DNA of 64,000 nucleotides, taken from positions 62,001-126,000 of the forward strand of contig CAVPEW010000030.1 of the NCBI GenBank assembly GCA_963703565.1, read 5' to 3'. This stretch comes from CAVPEW01 sp963703565. Lineage in GTDB: Bacteria > Actinomycetota > Acidimicrobiia > Acidimicrobiales > VFJN01. Below, one piece after another: positions 16,103 through 24,687 of the stretch. Position 1 is the stretch's first letter. Every line of letters begins with the position of its first letter. The position numbers were made by a program, and so were the translations under genes. Below the pieces are notes generated by a model, which made no database searches, was not told the DNA's origin, and saw nothing but the letters and a program-made list of their open reading frames with translations.

Positions 16103-16509
16103 GCCGCATCCTCGTCGTCGACGACGACGACGACATCAGGCTGCTCCTGCGCATCGAGCTGGCACCCGAGGGTCACGAGGTGCGCGAGGCCTCCGACGGG
16201 GCGAGCGCCGTCGAGCTGCTCAGAGCCGCCCAGTTCGACCTGGTCCTGCTGGACGTGATGATGCCGGTGCTCGACGGTTGGGGGGTGCTCGCTGCCCTCG
16301 ACGCGCAGGACCCCCCGGTCGTCGCGGTCACAGCACTGGGATCTCGCGGCGGCAGCCACGTCGTCGACCTGCTCCGAGCCGGAGCGGTCGACGTGATCGC
16401 CAAGCCCTTCGATCCCTCGCACCTCCTGGCGCTCTGCGCGGAGCTCGCCGGCCTGACCCCCGCCCAGGTGGAGCGGTGGCGGCGCGTTCGCTTGGCGGAG
16501 CTCGGATGA
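16099..16509 (+). CDS. Single-domain response regulator coupled to purM
   Basis: A 136-residue CheY-like receiver with the acidic cluster at 8-12 (VVDDDDD), phospho-acceptor Asp52 (LLDVMMP), switch Thr78 (AVTAL) and Lys102 (IAKPF). After the receiver there is only a short helical tail (AQVERWRRVRLAEL), so it has no DNA-binding domain and must signal through a partner. The ATG overlaps the purM stop (ATGA). No kinase is nearby. Whether it relates to purine levels is unknown. Confidence 0.85.
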   Translation: MSRILVVDDDDDIRLLLRIELAPEGHEVREASDGASAVELLRAAQFDLVLLDVMMPVLDGWGVLAALDAQDPPVVAVTALGSRGGSHVVDLLRAGAVDVIAKPFDPSHLLALCAELAGLTPAQVERWRRVRLAELG

Positions 16510-16547
16510 CCAGCTCCGGGGTGCCCCGTTGCGCCCGGCCCGACCGC

Positions 16548-16553
16548 TACGCT
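16548..16553 (+). promoter_or_regulatory. TANNNT -10 hexamer before the small membrane protein
   Basis: TACGCT ends 8 nt before the ATG at 16562; possible internal leaderless promoter ahead of this gene and pyrE. Confidence 0.35.
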
Positions 16554-16561
16554 GCGAAGCC

Positions 16562-17101
16562 ATGGCCGCGCCCCGCCGGGCGCTCGCCGCGGGCTGCGCC
16601 ACGGTGACCGTCGCCGCTGTGTGCTCGGTGGCCGCTGGCTGGTCCTCCGACGAGCCGACCCTCGACCGGGGCGACGCACGCGCCGTCGCGGCCGCCGCGT
16701 TCGCCCGCATGGGCGTCGACGCTCCCCGCACCGCCACCCGGGTCGACGCCGGTGAGCGGACCGCTCCCGATGGGTCACGCCGAGCGGTCTGGCTCACCTC
16801 GACGGCGGCGCCCGGCTTCGACGGCAGGGTGGAGCTGTCGGTCGATCGGTCGACGGGCGCTCTGGTGCACCTCGACGACCGCGACGACACCGGTCGGCTA
16901 CGCCTGCTCCGAGACGACCAGTTCGACCGCCTCGACGGCTTCCACGCCAACCCCGCCCGCGACCGCCGCCAGCGGCGGGACCAGTGGTCGACGGTGGCGG
17001 CGGCGGCCGTCGTCGGGGTCGCGCTCGGGCTCGCCCGAGACCCCGCTCTGCGCCGGGCCCCGGGCGGGGGAGGCCGGCCGGCGCCGGTCGGCGCGCCATG
17101 A
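16562..17101 (+). CDS. Small membrane/exported protein of unknown function
   Basis: A 179-residue protein with an N-terminal hydrophobic segment (about 8-28), an extracytoplasmic domain resembling a PepSY-like strand pattern (VELSVDRSTGALVHLDD; weak similarity only), and a second helix near 142-157 (WSTVAAAAVVGVALGLA) with a basic tail. I do not recognise the family. Its stop overlaps the pyrE ATG, so it is translated in an operon with pyrE. Confidence 0.6.
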   Translation: MAAPRRALAAGCATVTVAAVCSVAAGWSSDEPTLDRGDARAVAAAAFARMGVDAPRTATRVDAGERTAPDGSRRAVWLTSTAAPGFDGRVELSVDRSTGALVHLDDRDDTGRLRLLRDDQFDRLDGFHANPARDRRQRRDQWSTVAAAAVVGVALGLARDPALRRAPGGGGRPAPVGAP

Positions 17102-17691
17102 GCACCACCGACCGCCCGGCCGCCCGGGTCGGCCACAGCGCACTTGTGGCACACCTGCGCGCCCACAGCGTGCGCGAGGGCGACTTCACGTTGAAGTCGG
17201 GGCGACGGTCGCGCTGGTTCGTGGACGCCAAGCAGACGACGTGCAGGCCCGACGGCATGCTCCTGGTGGCCGACGCCGTGCTCGCAGAGCTCGACGACCT
17301 CAGCCGAGCCGGTCGACGACCCACCGCGATCGGCGGGCTGACCATGGGCGCTGACGCCGTCGCGTTCTCGGTCGCAGCGATCGCGGCCACGCGGGGACTC
17401 GCCCTGCGCAGCTTCAGCGTGCGCAAGCAGGAAAAGGGGCACGGAGCAGGGGGGCGGATCGCGGGCGCCCTCGAACCGGGCGACCGGGTCGTGATCGTCG
17501 AGGACGCGGTGACCCGCGGAGTGTCGATGCTCGAAGCGGCCGACGCTGCCGTTGCCGCCGGAGCCCACGTCGAGATGCTGCTGGCCGTCGTCGACCGACA
17601 GGGCACCGTCGCCGACCTCGCCACCGAGAGGGGCTTCGAGGCCCGCGCACTGGTCACCGCCCCCGAGCTGGGATTCGGTTGGGACGACTGA
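17098..17691 (+). CDS. pyrE: Orotate phosphoribosyltransferase
   Basis: PyrE makes OMP from orotate and PRPP in pyrimidine synthesis. It has 197 residues with DFTLKSGRRSRWFVDAK (orotate-binding region), KQEKGHGAGG, and the PRPP loop VVIVEDAVTRG. That loop has Arg-Gly where most family members have Thr-Gly-Gly, a small departure. It closes the nucleotide cluster and overlaps the preceding gene by 4 bp (ATGA). Confidence 0.9.
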   Translation: MSTTDRPAARVGHSALVAHLRAHSVREGDFTLKSGRRSRWFVDAKQTTCRPDGMLLVADAVLAELDDLSRAGRRPTAIGGLTMGADAVAFSVAAIAATRGLALRSFSVRKQEKGHGAGGRIAGALEPGDRVVIVEDAVTRGVSMLEAADAAVAAGAHVEMLLAVVDRQGTVADLATERGFEARALVTAPELGFGWDD

Positions 17692-17895
17692 TTCCCCGGA
17701 CGGATCATCCGCCGAACGGCCGGTCGTGCCGACACGGACCACACCTGCGGTCTAGTCAGTCAATGGGCGGAAATGACCCGAACGTGCCATCGACCACGGC
17801 GGGTCCGATCCGTACGGTCCATCAGGAACCGGACAGCCCGGCACCTCTCCGACAGCAGCGGACGAGGTGGTCAGAGCACGAAGCAAGGATCGCAC

Positions 17896-18102
17896 ATGCC
17901 GACCAACGACAACATCGACGCACCCGAGACCCTCCTCACCCCCAGTGAGGTGGCCGCGCTGTTCCGGGTCAATCCCAAGACCGTGACCCGCTGGGCGCGC
18001 TCGGGCAAGTTGACCGCCATCCGCACGCTCGGCGGGCACCGTCGCTTCAAGGCCTCCGAGATCCGGCGTTGCCTCGACGAGATGGCAACCGAGGCGCTCT
18101 GA
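17896..18102 (+). CDS. bldC: BldC-family MerR-type DNA-binding protein
   Basis: A 68-residue protein that is almost only a winged helix-turn-helix: LLTPSEVAALFRVNPKTVTRWARSG, then KLTAIRTLGGHRRF. This is the actinobacterial BldC type, which binds direct repeats cooperatively and in Streptomyces controls the timing of development. The ATG has AAGGA 7 nt upstream. It has its own 204-bp upstream region and a strong hairpin behind it, so it is monocistronic. Confidence 0.9.
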   Translation: MPTNDNIDAPETLLTPSEVAALFRVNPKTVTRWARSGKLTAIRTLGGHRRFKASEIRRCLDEMATEAL

Positions 18103-18150
18103 GCCGACGGGTAGCGATCGAACGCCAGCCGCGGCTGAAGCCACGGCCTG

Positions 18151-18183
18151 ACAGGGGGACGGCCCGGGGGGCCGTCCCCCTGT
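18151..18183. terminator. Terminator hairpin between bldC and the GGDEF gene
   Basis: A perfect 15-bp stem (18151-18165 with 18169-18183) and GGG loop lie between two convergent genes. The stem starts ACAGGGGGACGG. No T-tract; probably bidirectional. Confidence 0.65.
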
Positions 18184-18210
18184 CTCTGTGGCCACAGCCC
18201 GGCTCGTGGG

Positions 18211-19581
18211 TCAGTCGTCGAACGCGACGCCGCTGCCGGTCGCCTTGGCCGTGTAGAGCGCACGGTCGGCTCGGCCCAGCAGGGCCTCGGGGCCCTCGCC
18301 GTGACGGACCCGCGCCACGCCCATCGAAAGCGACATCGTCACGGTCTCGCCTTCGATGACGAACGGTTCGGCCAGGCAGCCCGACAGCCGGGCCGTCACA
18401 GCAGCGACCGCCCGCTGGTCGTGCACTCCGTGGAGCAGGAAGGTGAACTCGTCGCCGCCGACACGGCCGGCGACGTCGCCGTCGCGAAGGCGGGCACGCA
18501 GCCGCCGGGCGCACTCGGCGAGCAACGCATCGCCGACCAGGTGACCCAAGCGATCGTTCACCGCCTTGAAGCCGTCCAGGTCGCCGTAGACCACGGCGAC
18601 ACCGTCGGCGCGGCTGGCCATCGCCGTCGACACGGCCTCGTGGAACGTCGCCCTGTTGGCCAACCCGGTCAACGAGTCGTGCCCGGCCCGGTGCCGGAGG
18701 TGGTCATGCTCGGCGGTGCGCACCAGCGCCAGTTGGATGTAGCGAACCAGGCGGTCGAGCGCCTGGCGCTGACCGACCTGTGGGGAGGCGCCGGCGTCGC
18801 TCCAAACGCTGAGCACCGCCGGAGCGAGGCCGACGCGGCGCGGGATCGGCGTCGACCAGCAGGCTCTGTAGCCGGCCGCTCTCGCGGCGCCGGCGACCGA
18901 CGTGGGCAGCGCGTCCAACTCGACGCAGACACGCTGCCCCACGCGCGCCGCGTCGATCCAGGGCCCGTGCTCCAGGCTCCGGCAGGCCTCGGCCACGTCG
19001 GCCCCGTCGACGTGGCCGAAGCACTCACGGTCGAACCCGTGGTGGATGACCGCTGCGGGCACCTCCAGGGTCGCCTCCGCCGAGCGGGCCAGGTGGGCGA
19101 ACACGACCGACAGCGACTCGTCGCCGACCAGGGCAGCCATCGACAAGTCGAAGTGGCGCTCGCCGTCATGTGGGCGCAGGCGCACCAGGATGCCCCCGGC
19201 GCCAGCTCCGCTGGCCAGTGCGGTCCCTGAGACCTCGGTCCATCGCACCACGCCGTCGGGTCGCTGCAACCCCACCAGCAGCGGGTGACCGGAGCCCGCT
19301 CCGGGCGCGGCCAGCTCGGCGAGGGCCTCCAGGGCGACCGGCACCTCCGAGTCGGCCACGAACTCGCCGAGCCGGCGCCCGACCAGCACCGCCGCGGCCA
19401 CCCCATAGACCCGCTCGATCGAGCGCCCGGCCCAGCGCACCACGCCACGGGGATCCAGGATCAGGAACGGGACGGCGCCGTCCTCGACGATCTCGGCTAG
19501 CACCTCGGCGTCGAGCAGCGTCGAGAGCGGTGGTCGGTCCGGCACGGAGGGCGGGTTCCTCGAAGCCTCGGGCCGGGGCAT
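18211..19581 (-). CDS. PAS-GAF-GGDEF diguanylate cyclase
   Basis: This 456-residue protein should make cyclic di-GMP. A PAS domain (about 25-135, PFLILDPRGVVRWAG, VVRWTEVSG) is followed by a GAF-like domain (about 140-285, with YRACWSTPIP) and a GGDEF domain (about 295-456, HDSLTGLANRATF, GDLDGFKAVND). The active motif GGDEF is intact, and an inhibitory I-site (RDGD) lies five residues before it. Thus it is probably active and feedback-inhibited. No membrane segment is seen; the input signal is unknown. Start ATG 19581 is chosen by domain content, without a ribosome site. It is divergent from the methyltransferase gene. Confidence 0.88.
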   Translation of the reverse strand: MPRPEASRNPPSVPDRPPLSTLLDAEVLAEIVEDGAVPFLILDPRGVVRWAGRSIERVYGVAAAVLVGRRLGEFVADSEVPVALEALAELAAPGAGSGHPLLVGLQRPDGVVRWTEVSGTALASGAGAGGILVRLRPHDGERHFDLSMAALVGDESLSVVFAHLARSAEATLEVPAAVIHHGFDRECFGHVDGADVAEACRSLEHGPWIDAARVGQRVCVELDALPTSVAGAARAAGYRACWSTPIPRRVGLAPAVLSVWSDAGASPQVGQRQALDRLVRYIQLALVRTAEHDHLRHRAGHDSLTGLANRATFHEAVSTAMASRADGVAVVYGDLDGFKAVNDRLGHLVGDALLAECARRLRARLRDGDVAGRVGGDEFTFLLHGVHDQRAVAAVTARLSGCLAEPFVIEGETVTMSLSMGVARVRHGEGPEALLGRADRALYTAKATGSGVAFDD

Positions 19582-19668
19582 GCCGCCGGGCGGACGCCCC
19601 CCGGCCGGCAGGCCCGCCACGGCACAGTATTGCCGACGTCGCACGCGGCCACACGCCAGACTCGACCC

Positions 19669-20230
19669 GTGCCCCCCGCTCGCCACGCCTGGGACGGAGC
19701 CTCCTACCAGGCTCGCTTCGACGAGCTGGCCCGCAGCGGCCACCCCGTGCACGGCGAAGCCGACCTCGTCGCTTCGCTCGCTCCCCGCCGCGTGCTCGAC
19801 GCCGGCTGCGGCACGGGACGGGTGGCCGCCGAGCTCGCCCGTCGTGGTCTCGAGGTCGTCGGCGTCGACCTGGACGCGTCGATGCTCGCCGAGGCGCGCA
19901 GGAGCCACCCCGCGCTCGCTCTGGTGCGCGCCGACCTGGCCGAGGTGGTCCTGGCGACCGGCTTCGACGTCGTGTTGATGGCAGGCAACGTGGTGCTGTT
20001 CTGCGAACCCGGCACCGAAGGGTCGGTGCTGCGCGGCGCAGCACGTCACGTGGGTCCACGGGGGGCGCTGGTCACCGGGTTCTCGCTCGGGCGCGGCGTC
20101 TCGCTCGCAGACCTCGACCGCGCCGCAGCCATAGAGGGCCTGGAAGCTCGAGCGGCGCCTGGCCACCTGGGAGGGAGAGCCCTACGAAGGAGGCGACTAC
20201 GCCGTGTCGATACACCGCAAGGCCGCCTGA
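19669..20230 (+). CDS. Class I SAM-dependent methyltransferase (frame break near the end)
   Basis: A small methyltransferase of unknown substrate. Motif I is VLDAGCGTGRVAAELARRG and the acidic end of strand 2 is VVGVDLDASML. A further motif is VLMAGNVVLFC. The GTG start at 19669 fits. In the given frame the protein runs on into an Arg-rich tail. The neighbouring frame gives a natural ending, LERRLATWEGEPYEGGDYAV, then a stop at 20230. Removing one G near 20141 (CTGGAAG to CTGAAG) joins them. The repaired protein is about 186 residues. Confidence 0.75.
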
Positions 20231-20271
20231 ACCCGACGCGAGACCGGTGGGGCGGGCCCGTGCCGGCCCGG

Positions 20272-20277
20272 TACCTT
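20272..20277 (+). promoter_or_regulatory. TANNNT -10 hexamer for the bio operon
   Basis: TACCTT ends 7 nt before the bioA ATG; leaderless type. Confidence 0.4.
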
Positions 20278-20284
20278 CGCAGGC

Positions 20285-21616
20285 ATGGGCCCCGCTGCCG
20301 CAAGCACTCCAGGGGGCGACAGCGCCGCTGTCGCCGCCCACTGGGTGGAGCGCGACGCGGCGGTGGTCTGGCACGGGTTCACCCAGATGGCCGCCTACGC
20401 CGACAACGCCCCGATAGTGGTCGAGCGGGCGGAGGGTCGGGAGCTCGTCGGCGTCGACGGCCGTCGCTACCTCGACGCCATCTCGTCGCTGTGGGTCACC
20501 ACCCTGGGCCACCGCGTCGCCGAGCTCGACGCTGCGATCGTCGACCAGCTCGGCCGCGTGGCGCACACCACGATGCTGGGCCATGGGAACCGGGCCACCA
20601 TCGAGCTGGCCGAGGCACTGGCGCCGCGACTCCCACTGGACCGCCCGCACCTGCTGTTCGCCTCCGACGGAGCCGTCGGCGTCGAGCAGGCCCTCAAGAT
20701 CGCGTTCCAGTACTGGCGCAACCTGGGCGCAGCCCGCCGCGACCGGTTCCTCTCTGTCACCGGCGCCTACCACGGCGACACCATCGGATCGATCTCGGTA
20801 GGCGACGACGGCTTCGGCGTCGACCAGTTCGATCCCCTGCGCTTCGGGGTCGACAGGGGTCCCTGGCCCGACAGCGAAGCCGCGGCGGACGCGCTGTGCG
20901 AGATGGTCCTCGCCGCCGGCGACCGGCTCGCCGCCGTGGTCACCGAGGTGCGGGTGCAGGGTGCCAGCGGCATGCGCGTCGCCGCCCCCGCCCCCTTCGC
21001 CCGCCTCGCCACAGCGTGCGCCCACACCGGGACCCTCCTGGTCGTGGACGAGGTGGCGACGGGGTTCGGCCGCACCGGAACACTCTTCGCGTGCGAGGCG
21101 GCCGGGGTGCGCCCGGACCTGCTCTGCATCGGCAAGGGGCTCACGGGCGGCTACCTGCCCATGTCGGCCACCGCGGTCGCCGACCACGTCTACCGGTCGT
21201 TCCTGGGCGAGGACCTGGGTCACCGCACCCTGTACCACGGTCACTCCTACGGCGGCAACGCGCTGGCGGCGGCCGTCGCCACCCGCCACCTCGAACTGAT
21301 CGACGAGTGGGACGTGCTGGCAAACGTGGCCGCCCGCTCCCACCAGTTGCGCGTCGGGCTCGACCAAGCGCTGGGGGCCTCACCGGCGGTCGCCGAGATC
21401 CGCCTGTGCGGTCTGATGGGCGGCGTGGAGCTGGCACCACCTGGCCCCGGGCTCCGGTGGGGTCGGCGTGTCGCCGCCGGCTGCGTCGACCGGGGGGTCC
21501 TGATCCGTCCTCTGGGCGACGTCGTGACCATCGTCCCCCCGCTCACCACGACCGAGACCGAGATCGACCGCATCGTCGAGGTCGTGGCAGCCTCGGTGGA
21601 GGAGCTGGGCGCGTGA
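20285..21616 (+). CDS. bioA: Adenosylmethionine-8-amino-7-oxononanoate aminotransferase
   Basis: BioA uses SAM and PLP to turn KAPA into DAPA in biotin synthesis. It has 443 residues, with SSLWVTTLGHR at the substrate site, VTGAYHGDTIGS, the PLP aspartate in LLVVDEVATGFGRTG and the lysine in LCIGKGLTGGYLPM. The usual EPxxQGAGGM motif is TEVRVQGASGM here. First gene of a coupled bioA-bioF-bioD run; bioB is not in the window. Confidence 0.94.
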   Translation: MGPAAASTPGGDSAAVAAHWVERDAAVVWHGFTQMAAYADNAPIVVERAEGRELVGVDGRRYLDAISSLWVTTLGHRVAELDAAIVDQLGRVAHTTMLGHGNRATIELAEALAPRLPLDRPHLLFASDGAVGVEQALKIAFQYWRNLGAARRDRFLSVTGAYHGDTIGSISVGDDGFGVDQFDPLRFGVDRGPWPDSEAAADALCEMVLAAGDRLAAVVTEVRVQGASGMRVAAPAPFARLATACAHTGTLLVVDEVATGFGRTGTLFACEAAGVRPDLLCIGKGLTGGYLPMSATAVADHVYRSFLGEDLGHRTLYHGHSYGGNALAAAVATRHLELIDEWDVLANVAARSHQLRVGLDQALGASPAVAEIRLCGLMGGVELAPPGPGLRWGRRVAAGCVDRGVLIRPLGDVVTIVPPLTTTETEIDRIVEVVAASVEELGA

Positions 21617-22788
21617 ACGACGCGGTCCCGCCGGGGGAGCTCGCGCCGAGCCCCTGGTCGCGCTGGCGCGACGATCGCCGCGCCGCGCTGGCCGCAGCAG
21701 ACCGGACCCGCACGATCCGGGCTCTCGACACCCTGGGACCCCGAGGGACCCTCGACGGGCGAGCCGTGGTGTCGTTCGCGTCCAACGACTACCTCGGGCT
21801 GAGCGCTCACCCTGCCGTGCTGCGCGCTGCCCACGAGGCGCTCGACCGTTGGGGGACCGGCTCGGGCGCCTCGCGTCTGGTGGTGGGGGCGCGGCCCGTG
21901 CACCGCGATCTCGAGGTGGCGCTGGCGGAGTGGAAGCACGCCGAGGCGTCCCTGGTCCTGCCCTCGGGCTATGCGACCAACACGGGTGTACTGGCCGCTC
22001 TGGGCGGCCCCGACCTGGTGATCTGCAGCGACGAGCTCAACCACGCCTCGATCGTCGACGGCTGCCGGCTGTCACGGGCAGAGGTGGTCGTGTACCCCCA
22101 CGGCGACCTCGAGGCGTTGGACGCGGCCCTGGGCGCTACTCGCGCCCCGCGGCGCATCGTGGTCTCCGACACGGTGTTCTCCATGGACGGCGACCGCGCC
22201 GATCTCGCCGGGCTCGCGGGCGTGGCCCGGCGCCACCGGGCGCTGCTCGTGCTCGACGAGGCCCACGCCGTACTAGGTCCCGACCTCGACGAGGTCGACG
22301 ACCTTCGGGACCTCGACGTGTTGCGGATCGGCACGTTGTCCAAGGCGCTCGGGTCGTTGGGCGGGTTCGTCGTGGCCGACCGGGCCTGGACAGAGCTGCT
22401 GGTGAGCCTGGTGCGCCCGGGCATCTACTCGACGGCGTTGCCCCCCGCCGACGCGGCGGCCGCCCTGGCCGCCCTCGAGGTGCGCACCGGGAGCGAGGGT
22501 GCTGCGCTGGTCGCACGCCTGGCCGCCCTCCTCCGATGCCTGGACCCTGTAGCCACCACCCCGATCGTGCCGTTCGTGCTGGGCACCGAGCATGCCGCCC
22601 TCGCCGCGGCCGATGCCCTCGCCCGGCGGGGGCTCCTGGTGCCCGCGATCCGGCCGCCGACCGTTCCCGCCGGCACGTCGCGGTTGCGCGTCTGCGTGTC
22701 GGCGGCGCACTCCGACGACGAGATGGGCGCGCTCGTCACTGCCCTGGACGACCTAGGCCTGACGCCCGGCGTGCCGGCTCCGGCGTGA
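21613..22788 (+). CDS. bioF: 8-amino-7-oxononanoate synthase
   Basis: BioF condenses pimeloyl-ACP (or CoA) with alanine to form KAPA, with PLP. At 391 residues it has FASNDYLGLSAHP, GTGSGASRLVVG, LNHASIVDGCRLS, VLDEAHAVLG and the PLP lysine in GTLSKALGSLGG. The GTG at 21613 overlaps the bioA stop and its own stop overlaps bioD, so all three are translationally coupled. Confidence 0.94.
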   Translation: MNDAVPPGELAPSPWSRWRDDRRAALAAADRTRTIRALDTLGPRGTLDGRAVVSFASNDYLGLSAHPAVLRAAHEALDRWGTGSGASRLVVGARPVHRDLEVALAEWKHAEASLVLPSGYATNTGVLAALGGPDLVICSDELNHASIVDGCRLSRAEVVVYPHGDLEALDAALGATRAPRRIVVSDTVFSMDGDRADLAGLAGVARRHRALLVLDEAHAVLGPDLDEVDDLRDLDVLRIGTLSKALGSLGGFVVADRAWTELLVSLVRPGIYSTALPPADAAAALAALEVRTGSEGAALVARLAALLRCLDPVATTPIVPFVLGTEHAALAAADALARRGLLVPAIRPPTVPAGTSRLRVCVSAAHSDDEMGALVTALDDLGLTPGVPAPA

Positions 22789-23465
22789 GCACGCCGGTCG
22801 GTCCCGCGCTCGGGGCCCGCGCCGGGCGCCCGACCCGGCTGGTCGTGGTGGCCGGCACCGCCACCGAGGTGGGCAAGACCTGGGTGGGTTCGGCTCTGGC
22901 CCGTCTACTGGGCCAGCAGGGCCTCCGGGTGACCGCCCGCAAGACGGCCCAGTCGTTCGACCCGAGCGAGGCCGGCAGGACCGATGCCCACCGCCTCGCC
23001 GAGGCGACCGGCGAGGCCCCCGAGAGGGTGTGCCCCTCGCACCGGTGGCTTGCAGTGCCGATGGCGCCTCCCATGGCCGCCGAGGCGCTCGGGCGGCCCG
23101 TGCCGACCATGGCCGAGCTGGTCGCGGAGCTCACCTGGGACGAGCCGACTGCCGACGTCGGGCTGGTCGAGACCGCCGGCGGTGTCCGGTCCCCTCTCGC
23201 CGCCGACGGCGACGGGGTGGCCCTGGTGGCGGCGCTGAACCCGGATCTGGTCGTGCTCGTGGCCCATGCAGGGCTGGGCACGATCAACGACGTCACCCTC
23301 GCGACCTCGGTGCTGGACACACCGGAGCTGGTCGTGCACCTCAACCGGTTCGAGCCCGCCGTGGAGCTGCACCGTCGCAACCGGGACTGGCTGGCCGACA
23401 GGCTCGGACTGCGGGTGACGACCGACCTCGGGGCCCTCGCCAGCACAGCGGCCGGCCGGACCTGA
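22785..23465 (+). CDS. bioD: Dethiobiotin synthetase
   Basis: BioD closes the ureido ring of dethiobiotin from DAPA, CO2 and ATP. The 226-residue protein has the P-loop VAGTATEVGKTWVG, the catalytic Lys region ARKTAQSFDP and LVETAGGVRSPL. The adenine-end segment around VVHLNRFEP is diverged from E. coli. GTG overlaps the bioF stop. A 7-bp hairpin overlaps its own stop. Confidence 0.92.
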   Translation: MSTPVGPALGARAGRPTRLVVVAGTATEVGKTWVGSALARLLGQQGLRVTARKTAQSFDPSEAGRTDAHRLAEATGEAPERVCPSHRWLAVPMAPPMAAEALGRPVPTMAELVAELTWDEPTADVGLVETAGGVRSPLAADGDGVALVAALNPDLVVLVAHAGLGTINDVTLATSVLDTPELVVHLNRFEPAVELHRRNRDWLADRLGLRVTTDLGALASTAAGRT

Positions 23466-23473
23466 CAGGTCCG
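23457..23473 (+). terminator. Short hairpin at the end of bioD
   Basis: Perfect 7-bp stem CGGACCT-GAC-AGGTCCG spanning the stop codon, between convergent bioD and ald. Weak, no T-tract. Confidence 0.35.
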
Positions 23474-23500
23474 CGAAGCCCCGAGCCGACCCGGGCCTGC

Positions 23501-24623
23501 TCAGACCCAGCTCGGGGTGCCACAGGGCAACCCGAGCGCCTCGGCGACGCGAGGGTGGACCACCTCGTGGTGCTCGACGTTGACACCGCCGGCCAGGACC
23601 GGATCGCCGCCCGCCGCCGCCGTGACACCCTCGAGGGCCAGGGCCAGCACGTAGGGCAGCGTGACGTTGGTCAGCGCATGGGTGGAGGTGCGCGGGACCG
23701 CTCCGGGCATGTTGCCCACGGCGTAGTGGACAACCCCGTGCGTCACGAAGGTCGGGTCGTGGTGGGACGTCTCGCGCGAGGTGGCCACACAGCCCCCCTG
23801 GTCGATGGCGACGTCGACGATCACCGACCCGGGCCGCATCGAGGCGACCATCGACTCGTCGAGCACCACCGGCGCCCGGCCTCCCGCGACGAGCACCGCG
23901 CCGATCACCAGATCGGACTCGGCGACACAACGCTCCAGGGTGCCCCGGTTGGACGCCAGGGTGGTGATGCGACCCTTGTGGATCCGGTCAACGGCGCGCA
24001 GGCGGCCGAGTTCGCTGTCGAGCAGGTTCACCTCCGCCTCCATGCCGGCCGCGATCCATGCTGCGTTCCAGCCGACGTTGCCGGCCCCGATCACGGACAC
24101 GCGGCCCGGCTGCACCCCGGGTGCTCCACCCAGCAGGACGCCGCGCCCGCCCTGGGGGGCCTCGAGGAACCGGGCCCCGGCCTGCACGGCGAGGCGGCCG
24201 GCCACCTCGCTCATCGGGGCCAGCAGCGGCAGGGACCCGTCGGGCCGCATCACGGTCTCGTAGGCAACGGCCGCGGTCCCGGCCTCGACGAGTGCGGCTG
24301 CAACCTGGGGATACGCCGCCAGGTGCAGGAACGTGAAGAGGGTGAGGTCGTCGCGCAACCAGCCGAGCCTCTGCGGGCTGGGGCTCTTTGACCTTGACCA
24401 CCAGGCCGGCACGGGCCCACACCTCGGCGGCCTCGGCGATGACCTCGGCGCCGGCCGTGCGGTACTCGTCGTCGGCGATGGCCGCCCCCTGCCCGGCCCC
24501 CGCCTCGACGAGCACGCGCACGTCACGCGTGACGAGCTCGCGCACGCCGTCGGGGGTCAGCGACACCCGACGCTCGTCCTGCTTGACCTCGGTGGGCACC
24601 CCCACCACCAGCGGCCCGTCCAT
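23501..24623 (-). CDS. ald: Alanine dehydrogenase (frame break near residue 85)
   Basis: Ald interconverts alanine and pyruvate with NAD. The N-terminus is MDGPLVVGVPTEVKQDERRVSLTPDGV, with the substrate-loop Lys region VVKVKEP. The body continues in another frame from RLGWLRDDLTLFTFLHLAAYP, with the Rossmann motif VIGAGNVGWNAAWIA, the region DQGGCVATSRETSHHDPTF and a C-terminal NVTLPYV. The break lies near 24365-24375. Joined, the length is about 373 residues, the family's usual size, so an indel is more likely than a dead gene. The start ATG is 6 nt after TAGCGT. Confidence 0.88.
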
Positions 24624-24629
24624 CGGCCC

Positions 24630-24635
24630 ACGCTA
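24630..24635 (-). promoter_or_regulatory. TANNNT -10 hexamer for ald
   Basis: TAGCGT on the minus strand ends exactly 6 nt before the ATG; leaderless type. Confidence 0.45.
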
Positions 24636-24687
24636 AGGGGCTGGCCCGGTCGCTGGCGGCGCTCGCCCGCGCCAGCGAGCATCGGGC

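Noticed and set aside
17692..17895. Gap between pyrE and bldC searched for a riboswitch or small RNA
   Set aside because: No extended conserved-looking stem set; taken as the bldC promoter region.
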